Shown here one piece after another: positions 36,114 to 44,569 of a stretch of DNA of 64,000 nucleotides. Made by a program: the position numbers and the translations under genes. Location: contig JAGGRA010000039.1 in assembly GCA_018613035.1 (NCBI GenBank), positions 57,888-121,887 on the forward strand, written 5' to 3'. Below the pieces are notes generated by a model. That model was given only the letters and a program-made list of their open reading frames with translations, was not told where the DNA came from and searched no databases. Each line of letters opens with the position of its first letter. Position 1 is the first letter of the stretch. Source of the stretch: Pseudomonas sp. ISL-84 (GTDB taxonomy: Bacteria > Bacillota > Bacilli > Bacillales > Cytobacillaceae).

Positions 36114-37265
36114 TTGAAAGAATTAAAACTGCCGAATGTTGAATTATCTGAAAAAACCGAATATTTACGTAAGGAAATACGAGAGTTTTTAAGTATGGAG
36201 AGAAGCCGAGGGAGCTTTGAACCAAAATGTGATACATGGCTTGGCGGTTATTCAGCTGAATTTAGCCGTAAGATTGGTGAACAAGGCTGGCTTGGAATGA
36301 CATGGCCAAAAAAATATGGAGGTCATGAACGATCAGCATTAGAACGATTTGTTGTGACCGAAGAGCTATTGGCAGCTGGTGCACCTGTTGCGGCACATTG
36401 GTTTGGAGATCGTCAAACGGGACCTTTATTGCTGCGCTATGGAACAGAAGAACAAAAGCAGCGCTTTTTACCTTTGCTTGCCAAGGGTGAAATCTTTTTT
36501 GCAATAGGGTTAAGTGAACCTAATTCCGGTTCAGACCTTGCTTCAGTTTCCACAAAGGCTAAAAAATCAGGTAATAAATGGATTATAAATGGCAGCAAAA
36601 TATGGACCAGCGGAGCCCATCACGCCCATTATATGATCACTTTAGTGCGAACTGCCCCTTTAGGAGAGAAAAAACATGAAGGATTAAGCCAAATACTGCT
36701 TGATCTATCAGCTCCAGGCATTACAATCCGCCCAATACACCTAATGACGGGAGAACATCATTTTAATGAAGTCATAATGGAAGATGTTGAGGTATCAGAG
36801 GACATGATTATAGGGGAGGAAGGTGGAGGCTGGAAACAGAGTCTGGCAGAACTGGCATATGAACGCAGCGGTCCAGAACGGTTTATGAGTACATACCCTC
36901 TTTTGGAAGAATTAGTGAGGAAGCTTTCAGATTCTGACAGTGATTATGCAAAGATTGCGGTTGGACGGCTTGTTTCAAGGCTATGGACCCTCCGAAAGAT
37001 GTCTTTAGGTGTCGCTGGTATGCTGGAACAAGGAAAATCACCGGAAATAGCGGCCGCACTTGTTAAGGATTTAGGAACAGAATATGAAAACGAGATTATC
37101 AAAATTGCACGGCTCCTGATCCCAAGCCACCCTTCTGTAACAGCTGATTCCAATTTTGATGCCTTATTGGCTCAGGCTATTCTTCATGCACCAGGGTTTA
37201 CTTTACGAGGAGGAACAACAGAAATTCTGCGCGGAATTATTGCAAGGGGGTTAGGTGTTCGATGA
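36114..37265 (+). CDS. Acyl-CoA dehydrogenase, large subunit of a coupled pair
   Basis: This 383-aa protein has GLSEPNSGSDLASV (about 136-149) and GSKIWTSGA, with Glu250 in AYERSGPERF. That is the base position used by isovaleryl/steroid-side-chain-type dehydrogenases; the C-terminus has LRGGTTEILR instead of YEG. TTG 36114 is preferred because CGGAGG precedes it. It overlaps the next ACAD gene by ATGA, the hallmark of heteromeric alpha2beta2 dehydrogenases acting on bulky or polar acyl-CoAs. Confidence 0.87.
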   Translation: MKELKLPNVELSEKTEYLRKEIREFLSMERSRGSFEPKCDTWLGGYSAEFSRKIGEQGWLGMTWPKKYGGHERSALERFVVTEELLAAGAPVAAHWFGDRQTGPLLLRYGTEEQKQRFLPLLAKGEIFFAIGLSEPNSGSDLASVSTKAKKSGNKWIINGSKIWTSGAHHAHYMITLVRTAPLGEKKHEGLSQILLDLSAPGITIRPIHLMTGEHHFNEVIMEDVEVSEDMIIGEEGGGWKQSLAELAYERSGPERFMSTYPLLEELVRKLSDSDSDYAKIAVGRLVSRLWTLRKMSLGVAGMLEQGKSPEIAAALVKDLGTEYENEIIKIARLLIPSHPSVTADSNFDALLAQAILHAPGFTLRGGTTEILRGIIARGLGVR

Positions 37266-38338
37266 GTGAGATAAGGTCAATGCTGGAGGATACCGTTAGC
37301 AAGGTATTAAGGGACCTATGTACGAAGGAGTTAATATTAGCAGCAGAAAAAGGTGAATTTCCTGAAACACTGTGGGAGACACTTGGAGAGCTTGGTGTCA
37401 ATGCAGTTGGCATTCATGAAGAGAAAGGCGGGTCCGGCGGAGATTTAGGCGACTTTATGGCTTTGCTTAAGATTGTTGGGTATTATGCTGCTCCTGTGCC
37501 CTTGGCAGAACATTTTCTCTCTAATTACGCTTTGTCAGAATGTGGGTTGCCTGTTACTAATACTATTAGTACATTTTCTTTTGAAAACGAAATTGATTTT
37601 GATAAAACCGATTCAGGATGGATACTATCGGGGATAGCTAAACATGTCCCTTGGGCCCGAAACGCCAAAACGATTACGATCTTAGGTAAAACCTTTGATA
37701 ATCAATATAAAATTGCCAATGTTCGCCTGGAGGAATGTCAGGTCCGCAATCATGAAAATTTAGCTGGAGACCCTCGTGATGAAGTGATGATGAATCATAT
37801 CCTCTTGGGTGATAATGAAGTAACGGCCATAGATCATAGTATAGCAGGACAAATTCTTGACTTGGCTACTCTGACGAGAGTTATGCTTATGACGGGTTCT
37901 ATGGAAAGAACGTTGGGGTTATCGGTTACTTATACAAAAGAAAGAACACAATTCGGCCGTCCAATTGGCAAATTTCAGGCTGTTCAGCAGAAGCTTGCTA
38001 TTTTGGCTGGAGAAACAACAGCATCAATGGCTGTTGCAGATTTTATTATCACAAATATTGATGCCGGGATCAGTACCGAAGAAGCTTCAATGGCGAAAAT
38101 CCAGCTTGGTGATGCAGCACAGGAAGGGTCACGTATTGCCCACCAGGTACATGGGGCGATGGGGTTTACAGATGAACACCCGCTTCACCAAAGTACACGG
38201 CGATTATGGGCCTGGCGTGATGAATACGGAATGGAGAGTATGTTAGCCAAGAAACTTGGGGAAAAGATCCTAAGTCATCCGCAAGACCTATGGGGATTTA
38301 TTACAAAACCCGCGAAGGCTACGGCAGATAAAAGGTAA
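37262..38338 (+). CDS. Acyl-CoA dehydrogenase-like second subunit
   Basis: The 358-aa protein has the family's N-terminal helix bundle (GVHEEKGG-like GIHEEKGGSGGD) and C-terminal domain (KERTQFGRPIGKFQAVQ, HQVHGAMGFTDEHPLH). The middle beta-domain is shortened, and no LTE-x-x-GSD motif is visible. Such degenerate partners help build the FAD site in heteromeric dehydrogenases. Translational coupling with 36114 supports this. A perfect terminator follows, shared with the convergent LysR gene. Confidence 0.83.
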   Translation: MSEIRSMLEDTVSKVLRDLCTKELILAAEKGEFPETLWETLGELGVNAVGIHEEKGGSGGDLGDFMALLKIVGYYAAPVPLAEHFLSNYALSECGLPVTNTISTFSFENEIDFDKTDSGWILSGIAKHVPWARNAKTITILGKTFDNQYKIANVRLEECQVRNHENLAGDPRDEVMMNHILLGDNEVTAIDHSIAGQILDLATLTRVMLMTGSMERTLGLSVTYTKERTQFGRPIGKFQAVQQKLAILAGETTASMAVADFIITNIDAGISTEEASMAKIQLGDAAQEGSRIAHQVHGAMGFTDEHPLHQSTRRLWAWRDEYGMESMLAKKLGEKILSHPQDLWGFITKPAKATADKR

Positions 38339-38373
38339 AAAATCAGGTCCCTGTTGATGGGACCTGATTTTTT
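38337..38373. terminator. Bidirectional terminator
   Basis: AAAAAATCAGGTCCC and GGGACCTGATTTTTT form a 15-bp perfect stem around a 7-nt loop, overlapping the stop codon of the LysR gene. It ends both convergent units. Confidence 0.93.
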
Positions 38374-39292
38374 ATATTGCTCCATCCAATAAGTAAGGCT
38401 GAGTCTCCCGAATAAATTTGACGAAATTATCGATGGCACCTGTCATTATTAAATCTTTTTGGTATATTAAATTTGAATACCTCATAATTTGAGGGAAATC
38501 TTCTACTTTAACCAGCTTTATTGTTCCGTTCTCAAGCTCACTCTGGACAGAGATTTGGGGCAAGATTGAAATCCCCATATTGATTTCAATCATTTTTTTT
38601 ACTGCATTAATATCATTCAGCTCCATGCCGGTTTTAATCGTATAGCCCATATTGGTAAAGGCACCTTGCACCTGTGGCCAGAAGCTTGATTTTTTGCCGT
38701 AAACAATAAATTCTTCCTGAACAATGTCTTCAATTGAGACACTTTTTGAATCAGCCAGGGGGTGATGCGGTGAAACAACAAAAACAGCAGGATCCTGCCC
38801 AATTAGTTCACTATGTAGAAAGTCGTCGCTAAAGTCCGGGGTACTAGTTCTGGCAATGGCAAAATGAACCTCCCGGTTATAAACCATTTCAATCATTTTA
38901 GGCGTAAATTCAGTATGCAAAATGATGTCTACAGAAGGATACATATGGTTGAAATTTTCAAGGATTTTAGGCAAAATCCAATAACAAAATGAATGGGATG
39001 TGACCAAAGATAACGAACCTGAATGGCCCTGCTTATAATCGGCCAATGAATCTTCAGCCTCACGGACAAGGGAAAGGATTTGCGTGGAATATTGGTATAA
39101 AATTTTCCCGGCATCCGTTAAATTGCCCATCGCTTTATTTTTTCGGTTGAATAACTGCAAACCCAAATCTTCCTCCAAGCTTTTGATGTGAGCGCTTACA
39201 GTAGGCTGTGAAATAAAAAGCTCCTTAGCTGCATTTGAAAAATTTTTATGTTTATATATTGTATTAAAAACCTCTAACTGTTTGATATCCAT
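38372..39292 (-). CDS. LysR-family transcriptional regulator
   Basis: The 306-aa protein starts MDIKQLEVFNTIYKH, with the winged helix-turn-helix NAAKELFISQPTVSAHIKSLE at about 18-38 and the effector-binding periplasmic-fold domain after residue 90. Effectors of the family are often small acids. Start at 39292 follows GAGGTGAC; longer versions lack a ribosome site. It is convergent with the acyl-CoA operon and faces an AT-rich region and the plus-strand thioesterase unit, so either neighbour may be its target. CbbR/CysL-like subgroup membership is possible. Confidence 0.9.
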   Translation of the reverse strand: MDIKQLEVFNTIYKHKNFSNAAKELFISQPTVSAHIKSLEEDLGLQLFNRKNKAMGNLTDAGKILYQYSTQILSLVREAEDSLADYKQGHSGSLSLVTSHSFCYWILPKILENFNHMYPSVDIILHTEFTPKMIEMVYNREVHFAIARTSTPDFSDDFLHSELIGQDPAVFVVSPHHPLADSKSVSIEDIVQEEFIVYGKKSSFWPQVQGAFTNMGYTIKTGMELNDINAVKKMIEINMGISILPQISVQSELENGTIKLVKVEDFPQIMRYSNLIYQKDLIMTGAIDNFVKFIRETQPYLLDGAI

Positions 39293-39442
39293 TTTAATTG
39301 TCACCTCAGTGTCATAATTATAGTATTTTTCTATCTTTTTATATATTATATCAGTTTTATAAATACTTTCATAGTGCAATAATGCTTATTTCTATGCAAA
39401 ATAAATATTTGTTTTATAACATTAAAAAAATTCAGAAAAGTA

Positions 39443-39471
39443 TAGACGTTTTTTATTGGATCCAGTATCCT
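39443..39471 (+). promoter_or_regulatory. Promoter with GGAT-N5-ATCC dyad site 2
   Basis: TAGACG (39443-39448), a 17-bp spacer and TATCCT (39466-39471) form a promoter-like pair. The dyad GGATCCAGTATCC at 39458-39470 overlaps the -10. The same arrangement, including the TATAGAC block and 17-bp spacing, recurs at 53178-53206. Confidence 0.6.
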
Positions 39472-39493
39472 AATAGTAGATATTAAAAAATTT

Positions 39494-39713
39494 GGCTGTT
39501 AACGTTCATGGTTGATATTTGACTTGTTAGATTGAACCTGAAGCGGGAAATCCTTGAAAATGCATTCAGTTCAAGGAGCGGATTTAATGTTCTGCGGTAT
39601 AAGCGATTCAAAGGGATAAGACCTTGCTTGCTTATAGCTTGGAGACTCTCCGGGCCTGCACGCGGTTCGCTGGGCTTCTTAAGCAGAAATAACCCCGAAA
39701 GTTCAACAGAGCC
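39494..39713. repeat. Possible MITE-like insert between promoter and thioesterase gene
   Basis: The segment starts GGCTGTTAACGTT and ends GTTCAACAGAGCC, which are imperfect inverted ends. The interior is non-coding with GC-rich hairpin-forming parts. GGCT/AGCC outer ends also flank the repeat copy near 63761. Similarity to the other copies is weak in the middle, so this is tentative. Confidence 0.35.
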
Positions 39714-39748
39714 AAACATTAAAGGGAGGAGGGGGACGAATTAAAACA

Positions 39749-40255
39749 ATGACAGTTGCCAGTGATATTTTAAGAGAGCTTGAGACTCTTTCGAGTGAGG
39801 AATTAAATCAGGTATCCCATGTTATTAAGGCGCTTAAAGGAGCAAAAGAAGAACTCCATTATACTGGCAGATTATTAGGAATTGGTTTTGAAGAGAATGG
39901 CGAAATGAGTATGAAATTGGGTATGCAGAATGCCAATACATATGATGTTGCCCAGGGAGGAGCCCTCTATACATTGGCAGATGTATCTATTGGTTTTCAC
40001 ATAATGACTAAGATACCAAAAGATTCCCAAGTCTACACTTTGGAACTCAAAATGAATTATATTAGGCCTGGCAAAGGAAAAAAGCTGTTTGCAAAACCAG
40101 TATTAATTCATTTAGGGAAAAGCACAGTTGTTTCAGAGTGCAGGATTATAGACGAAAAAGATCAAACAGTGGCAATTGCTTTAGGCACATTTTTTTTAAA
40201 AAATGACCGCCAGCGTAAAGCGAGTACCTGTAGTGAAGATCAACAATCAAGGTAG
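39749..40255 (+). CDS. PaaI-family thioesterase
   Basis: A 168-aa hotdog protein with VAQGGALYTLADVSIGFHI (about 69-87), where the Asp is in the normal catalytic place for PaaI thioesterases, and YIRPGKGKKLFAKP. An N-terminal 45-residue helical extension and a charged C-terminal tail make it longer than the copy at 16987. It probably releases free acid from a CoA thioester. It is followed by the CMD protein gene, and both may be driven by the dyad-carrying promoter at 39443. Confidence 0.78.
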   Translation: MTVASDILRELETLSSEELNQVSHVIKALKGAKEELHYTGRLLGIGFEENGEMSMKLGMQNANTYDVAQGGALYTLADVSIGFHIMTKIPKDSQVYTLELKMNYIRPGKGKKLFAKPVLIHLGKSTVVSECRIIDEKDQTVAIALGTFFLKNDRQRKASTCSEDQQSR

Positions 40256-40297
40256 CAGAGCCTAAAAAATGAAAAAGTTAACTAAGGAGGAATTATA

Positions 40298-40678
40298 ATG
40301 ACAGTAAAATTTGATGAAGGTTTGCAAGTGCGGCGTGAAGTATTAGGAGCTGAGTATGTTGATAACTCCATAAAAAATGCAACAAGTTTTACAAAGCCTC
40401 TCCAGGAATTAGTTACTGAATATTGCTGGGGAGAAATCTGGACTAGAGATGGTTTGCCTAGAAAGACGAGAAGCATCATTAATTTAGCTATGTTAACGGC
40501 ATTAAATCGCCCGCATGAATTAAAGCTCCATTTACGCGGTGCCATTAATAATGGAGTAACAAAAGAAGAGATCCAGGAAATATTTTTGCAGACTGCCATC
40601 TATTGCGGCGTGCCTGCATCACTTGATAGTTTTAAGGCAGCTCAAGAAATATTTAAGGAAATGGAAATAGAAGAATAA
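40298..40678 (+). CDS. Carboxymuconolactone decarboxylase (CMD) family protein
   Basis: The 126-aa protein is an all-helical CMD/AhpD-fold protein. It matches the PcaC group: WGEIWTRDGLPRKTRSIINLAML (split here at about 43-65), NRPHELKLHL, and AIYCGVPASLDSF. PcaC decarboxylates 4-carboxymuconolactone, but most small CMD proteins have unknown or peroxidase-like roles; the single Cys (YCGVP) argues against a CxxC peroxidase. AAGGAGGAATT sets the start. A terminator follows. Confidence 0.82.
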   Translation: MTVKFDEGLQVRREVLGAEYVDNSIKNATSFTKPLQELVTEYCWGEIWTRDGLPRKTRSIINLAMLTALNRPHELKLHLRGAINNGVTKEEIQEIFLQTAIYCGVPASLDSFKAAQEIFKEMEIEE

Positions 40679-40698
40679 TAGTTATCCTCTTTTCACTG

Positions 40699-40738
40699 AA
40701 ACACCATTCTAGAAGGTTAGAATTGGAATGGTGTTTTT
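40699..40738 (+). terminator. Rho-independent terminator
   Basis: AAACACCATTC (40699-40709) pairs with GAATGGTGTTT (40726-40736), and TTT continues after it. An inner alternative pairing ATTCTA/TAGAAT also exists. Confidence 0.85.
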
Positions 40739-40757
40739 TAAATACAGTTAATTTTTA

Positions 40758-40786
40758 TTGAATATTTAGATAATTTATACTATTAT
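40758..40786 (+). promoter_or_regulatory. Possible promoter of the GntR-tartrate operon
   Basis: TTGAAT (40758-40763) and TATTAT (40781-40786) are separated by 17 bp, about 60 bp upstream of the proposed GTG start of the regulator. Confidence 0.5.
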
Positions 40787-40847
40787 AAAAGTAAAGGTGT
40801 CGACAGCCGACAGATCTGAAAACATGGACAACGAAAGGGGGGCAAAT

Positions 40848-41522
40848 GTGAATCAAAAACCACTTGAAAAGGCACTTCCGTTTTACCTCCAAATTCAGCA
40901 AACCATAAAAGAACGAATTTGGCACGGAGAATATAAGCCAGGAGACCGTCTGTATGAAGCTCAGCTTGCCAAGCAATTCTCAATCAGCCGCAGCCCTGTA
41001 AGAGAAGCGATTCGAACTTTGATTAATGAGGGTCTTTTGATCATGGATGAAAAGTCGCAAATAACTGTATATAAGCCTGTTTTAAAGGATGTAAAAGATA
41101 TATATGGCTGCAGAATTGCTCTTGAATCCGCTGCTGTAGCTCTTGCAGCACAACGGGCAACAGAGTCACAAATAGCTGAACTTGAAAGAATTTTAGCCGA
41201 AACGGAAACTTCGATCGAAAAAAATGATAAGGAAGAAATCGTTAAATGGAACACAAAGTTTCATGAACAAATTATCTTAATTAGCGGAAATGTAAGATTA
41301 AAGAAACTGGTGGATGAGCTTCATTCATTAACCTATTATTATAGGCTTTTGAATATCGAGGGTAACGAACGAGGCCGCATTATTCTAAAAGGACACAAAG
41401 ATATCTTTAAAGCGATTAAAGAGAGAGATCCTGAAAAAGCATCGGAGAGCTTAAAGGAACATAAGCAAATGGATTTAAAGAATCTAATTGAACTTATTGA
41501 CGGAAAAGGGGAGATAAGATGA
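40848..41522 (+). CDS. GntR-family regulator, FCD type
   Basis: The 224-aa protein has an N-terminal winged helix (YLQIQQTIKERIWHGEYKPG, then EAQLAKQFSISRSPVREAI at about 39-57). The helical FCD effector domain carries the metal-binding Asp/His residues in NTKFHEQIIL. FCD regulators sense hydroxyacids and dicarboxylates. GTG at 40848 is preferred, behind AAAGGGGGG; upstream starts at 40797 and 40824 lack ribosome sites. It overlaps the dehydratase gene by ATGA, so it is co-translated with the pathway it likely controls. Confidence 0.88.
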   Translation: MNQKPLEKALPFYLQIQQTIKERIWHGEYKPGDRLYEAQLAKQFSISRSPVREAIRTLINEGLLIMDEKSQITVYKPVLKDVKDIYGCRIALESAAVALAAQRATESQIAELERILAETETSIEKNDKEEIVKWNTKFHEQIILISGNVRLKKLVDELHSLTYYYRLLNIEGNERGRIILKGHKDIFKAIKERDPEKASESLKEHKQMDLKNLIELIDGKGEIR

Positions 41523-42361
41523 GGATAGTTGATGCGGAGGTTTTAAGTGAAAGCGTTGCCAAGCTTTGCTGGGAAGCCTGTTACTATTTGCCAGAGGATG
41601 TTTTGGCAGGGTTTAGGCGTGCCGAAAAAACAGAGGCTTCTCCTATTGGCAAGTCCATTCTTCAACAGCTGATGGAAAATGCAGATGAAGCCAAAAATAA
41701 TCATATGCCTTATTGCCATGATACGGGGATGGCAGTGGTTTTTGTAGAAATAGGGCAGGATGTGCATATTACAGGCGGCAATTACCTCGATAGCATCCAA
41801 GATGGCGTAAGGACTGGATACAGAGAGGGCTATCTAAGGAAATCGGTTGTAGGTGATCCTCTGCTGCGCGTTAACACAGGAGATAACACACCAGCTGTGG
41901 TACATACGGAGATAGTACCAGGTGATCAGATAAAAATTACTGTTCTGCCAAAGGGCGGCGGCAGTGAAAACATGAGTGCCATGAAATTTCTGCTCCCAGG
42001 GGAAGGCGTTGAAGGAGTAAAGAAGTTTGTTTTGCAGACGATCAAAGATGCTGGAGGTAAGGCTTGCCCGCCAGTCGTTGTAGGGGTGGGAATAGGAGGA
42101 AGCTTTGATAAAGTGACTTCCCTGGCCAAGCATGCGGTATTAAGAGAAATTGGCGTTCATCACCCTGATCCACATATCGCACAGCTGGAAGAGGAATTGC
42201 TAGAAGCTATTAATGATACTGGAATTGGACCTCAAGGCCTCGGAGGGACCAGTACAGCTCTTTGGGTGCCGATAGAAACCTATGCATGCCATATTACGGC
42301 ATTGCCGGTTGCAGTAAATATACAATGCCATGCTGCAAGAAAGAAATCAGTAATTATCTGA
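41519..42361 (+). CDS. ttdA: Class-I fumarase/L(+)-tartrate dehydratase alpha subunit
   Basis: The 280-aa protein is the N-terminal half of class-I [4Fe-4S] hydro-lyases. The three cluster Cys residues are in PYCHDTGMA (about 65), KACPPVVVG (about 182) and IQCHAARK near the end. The first motif has His where the usual sequence is CQDTG. With the next gene it dehydrates tartrate to oxaloacetate, or hydrates fumarate or mesaconate. The neighbouring tartrate/D-malate-type dehydrogenase favours a hydroxy-dicarboxylate. A second pair is at 62278. Confidence 0.85.
   Translation: MRIVDAEVLSESVAKLCWEACYYLPEDVLAGFRRAEKTEASPIGKSILQQLMENADEAKNNHMPYCHDTGMAVVFVEIGQDVHITGGNYLDSIQDGVRTGYREGYLRKSVVGDPLLRVNTGDNTPAVVHTEIVPGDQIKITVLPKGGGSENMSAMKFLLPGEGVEGVKKFVLQTIKDAGGKACPPVVVGVGIGGSFDKVTSLAKHAVLREIGVHHPDPHIAQLEEELLEAINDTGIGPQGLGGTSTALWVPIETYACHITALPVAVNIQCHAARKKSVII
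41548..41561 (+). promoter_or_regulatory. Possible intragenic cre site
   Basis: TGAAAGCGTTGCCA matches the cre consensus TGWAANCGNTNWCA except at one position, close to the start of the dehydratase alpha gene. Cre sites inside the first gene can act as roadblocks. Confidence 0.35.
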
Positions 42362-42384
42362 ATAAATAGATAGGAGGGTTTAAA

Positions 42385-42966
42385 ATGCCAGAATACAGGC
42401 TGCAGACACCTATTACCAAGGAAGATATAAAAAAATTAAAAATCGGCGATACGGTTCTCCTATCAGGAACCATTTACATGGCTAGAGATGCTGCACATAA
42501 AAGAATGGTAGAGCTGCTTGAGAACAATGAGCCTTTGCCAGTTAACTTGAAAGGGGAGATTATCTTTTATGCCGGTCCATGTCCTCCAAAACCAGGACAG
42601 GTAATTGGCCCGGTAGCGCCGACAACAGCATTTAGAATGGATCCGTATGCACCTGCCATGTACGAATATGGGGTTGTAGGAACAATCGGCAAAGGGCCAA
42701 GAAGGGATCTGGTCAAAGAAGCGTGCAAGAAATATGGTGCCATTTCATTTGCAGCTATAGGCGGATTATCCACCATTTTAAGCAGGAGAGTTAAAGCAGT
42801 TCAAGTAGTTGCATATGATGATCTGGGTCCAGAAGCAATCCGAAGATTAGAAGTACAAGATTTTCCGCTGCTTGTGGCATATGACTCAAACGGTGAGGAC
42901 TTATACCAGCAGGAAATAGCAAAATATGAAAATTATAACCAAAAAACAAACAAAGGAGCTGTATGA
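42385..42966 (+). CDS. ttdB: Class-I fumarase/L(+)-tartrate dehydratase beta subunit
   Basis: This 193-aa protein is the C-terminal (swivelling) half, with LLSGTIYMARDAAHKRM (about 25-41), FYAGPCPPKPGQVIGP and AIGGLSTI. The HK/ARDAAH block supplies substrate-binding residues and a catalytic base in the alpha-beta complex. TAGGAGGG precedes the ATG, and its stop overlaps the next gene by 4 nt. Confidence 0.87.
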   Translation: MPEYRLQTPITKEDIKKLKIGDTVLLSGTIYMARDAAHKRMVELLENNEPLPVNLKGEIIFYAGPCPPKPGQVIGPVAPTTAFRMDPYAPAMYEYGVVGTIGKGPRRDLVKEACKKYGAISFAAIGGLSTILSRRVKAVQVVAYDDLGPEAIRRLEVQDFPLLVAYDSNGEDLYQQEIAKYENYNQKTNKGAV

Positions 42967-44036
42967 CGATGAAAAAATATGAAATAGCCGTAATACCTGG
43001 AGATGGAATTGGAAAAGAAGTAGTGCCTGTATCATTAAAAGTATTAGAGACGGTTGCAGAAGTGCATGGAGGATTAAAATTTGATTTTCAATCCTTTCCA
43101 TGGAGCAGCGAATATTATATCGAACACGGAAAGATGATGCCGGAAGATGGTTTAGGTACACTAAAAAACTTTGATTCTATTTTTCTTGGTGCCATTGGCA
43201 ACCCAGCTATAGTACCAGACCATATTTCTTTATGGGGTCTGTTAATTAAAATCAGAAGAGAATTTGAACAGTCGATTAATATTCGCCCTGCAAAATATTT
43301 TAAAGGCTTAAAATCGCCGTTAGTTAACCCTAATGATTTTGATTTAATCGTAGTAAGAGAAAACAGCGAAGGTGAATATAGTGAAGTAGGAGGCAGAATT
43401 CACAAAGGTGAGGATGAACTTGCCATCCAGAATGCTGTTTTTACAAAGAAAGGGACAGAACGGGCAATGCGATATGCCTTCGAACTTGCAAAGAAAAGAA
43501 GAGGGCATTTAACATCAGCCACCAAGTCTAATGGTATTTTCCATTCCATGCCTTTCTGGGACGAAGTCTTTAATGATGTTAAGGGAGATTATCAGGATGT
43601 CCAGACAGCATCTTATCATATTGATGCACTTGCTGCATTTTTTGTTACCCGTCCGCAAATATTTGATGTAATTGTGGCGAGCAACCTGTTTGGTGACATT
43701 TTAACCGACATTGGAGGAGCAATTATGGGCAGCATTGGAATTGCACCAGCTGCGAACATCAATATTAATGGAAAATATCCATCCATGTTTGAGCCTGTCC
43801 ACGGTTCTGCTCCTGATATCGTTGGCAAGGGAATAGCTAATCCAATTGGACAAATTTGGACTGCCAAAATGATGCTGGATCACTTCGGTGAAGAGGAACT
43901 TGGTAAAAAGCTTCTTGATGTAATTGAGGACGTTACAAATGACGGTTTTAAAACACCGGATATTGGGGGAACATCATCCACTGAAGAGGTTGGAGATGAA
44001 ATATGCAGAAGGCTTAAAAAGGCGGTTTCTGTGTAA
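42963..44036 (+). CDS. Tartrate dehydrogenase / D-malate dehydrogenase-type decarboxylating enzyme
   Basis: The 357-aa enzyme belongs to the isopropylmalate/isocitrate/tartrate dehydrogenase superfamily. PGDGIGKEVVP is at about 11-21, the substrate Arg set in LIKIRREFEQSINIRPAK, and VRENSEGEYSEVG distinguishes the tartrate/D-malate group. Catalytic Tyr/Lys and Asp residues lie in TKSNGIFHS and NLFGDILTDIGG. It oxidises and decarboxylates tartrate or D-malate with NAD. ATG 42963 or 42969 are both possible. It ends the operon before a terminator. Confidence 0.85.
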   Translation: MTMKKYEIAVIPGDGIGKEVVPVSLKVLETVAEVHGGLKFDFQSFPWSSEYYIEHGKMMPEDGLGTLKNFDSIFLGAIGNPAIVPDHISLWGLLIKIRREFEQSINIRPAKYFKGLKSPLVNPNDFDLIVVRENSEGEYSEVGGRIHKGEDELAIQNAVFTKKGTERAMRYAFELAKKRRGHLTSATKSNGIFHSMPFWDEVFNDVKGDYQDVQTASYHIDALAAFFVTRPQIFDVIVASNLFGDILTDIGGAIMGSIGIAPAANININGKYPSMFEPVHGSAPDIVGKGIANPIGQIWTAKMMLDHFGEEELGKKLLDVIEDVTNDGFKTPDIGGTSSTEEVGDEICRRLKKAVSV

Positions 44037-44065
44037 CTCTTACTTATATAATATTTATAAAAAGG

Positions 44066-44100
44066 GATCCCAGCAGCGAAATGAACTGGGATTCTTTTTT
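44066..44100 (+). terminator. Rho-independent terminator
   Basis: GATCCCAG (44066-44073) pairs with CTGGGATT (44086-44093, one G-T pair) around a 12-nt loop, followed by CTTTTTTTG. Confidence 0.8.
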
Positions 44101-44117
44101 TGTCTTGATAAATATTT

Positions 44118-44393
44118 CTTTTCGTATAGATTGTTGTTTTTGCTTAAGAACTCTGCCCGTTGATTTCAGCACGAGGCACTCAGCGAACCACGGGGCTACC
44201 GGGAGCCTCCTCGACGCTCTGCGTCTGCGGGGTTTCCCTTGGAACGCTACTCCCGTAGGACGTTGAATAAGCTTCTTCGAACGGACACCTCGTCGTAAGA
44301 AAATGTGGCAGCATTTTCGAGGATCTCGCGCCTTCCGCTCCAATCAACTCAGTGATTAAAATTGGTTTGAAAGCAACAAACTTTGGGAAAACA
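44118..44393. repeat. MITE-like intergenic repeat, copy A
   Basis: The ends match those of the copy at 63764-63973: CTTTTCGTATAGATTGTTG on the left, and GCTCCAATCAACTCAGT then AGCAACAAACTTTG on the right. The ends are imperfect inverted repeats of about 17 bp. The GC-rich, hairpin-forming interior (CGGGGCTACCGGGAG, CTGCGTCTGCGGGG) is longer here by about 65 bp. No coding content is seen. Such elements are widespread between genes in Bacillaceae. Confidence 0.7.
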
Positions 44394-44503
44394 GCGTTAT
44401 TCTAAAATCAGAAGCAGACCGATAACATCTTCCGCGTCTAGATCATGTTAAATGAAACTGTCTATTAACCAAGACATTTATCAAACTCAAAAATAGCTGA
44501 AAC

Positions 44504-44540
44504 AAAAACAACCGCTGCCAATTTAGCAGCGGTTGTTTTT
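44504..44540 (-). terminator. Terminator of the dctP unit
   Basis: A 15-bp perfect inverted repeat with core AACCGCTGC/GCAGCGGTT and a 7-nt loop. On the minus strand it ends in TTTTTGTTTC, just after the dctP stop. Confidence 0.88.
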
Positions 44541-44569
44541 CTCTTTTCCCTTTGTAAATGGGGATTCTA

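Larger units (their letters stand above)
39293..39748. promoter_or_regulatory. Regulatory gap between lysR and the thioesterase operon
   Basis: This 456-bp gap has an AT-rich part (39300-39440) that would hold the lysR promoter, a plus-strand promoter with dyad at 39443-39471, then a structured GC-richer insert at about 39494-39713, and an AGGAGGAGGGGG stretch near 39725. That ribosome-site-like stretch lies about 15 nt before the ATG, farther than usual. Confidence 0.55.
44037..44569. other. Non-coding gap with terminators and a repeat
   Basis: The 533-bp gap between convergent operons holds the terminator of the tartrate-type operon (44066-44100), a MITE-like repeat (44118-44393), about 110 bp with nothing recognised, and the terminator of the minus-strand TRAP unit (44504-44540). 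No gene is supported. Confidence 0.6.
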
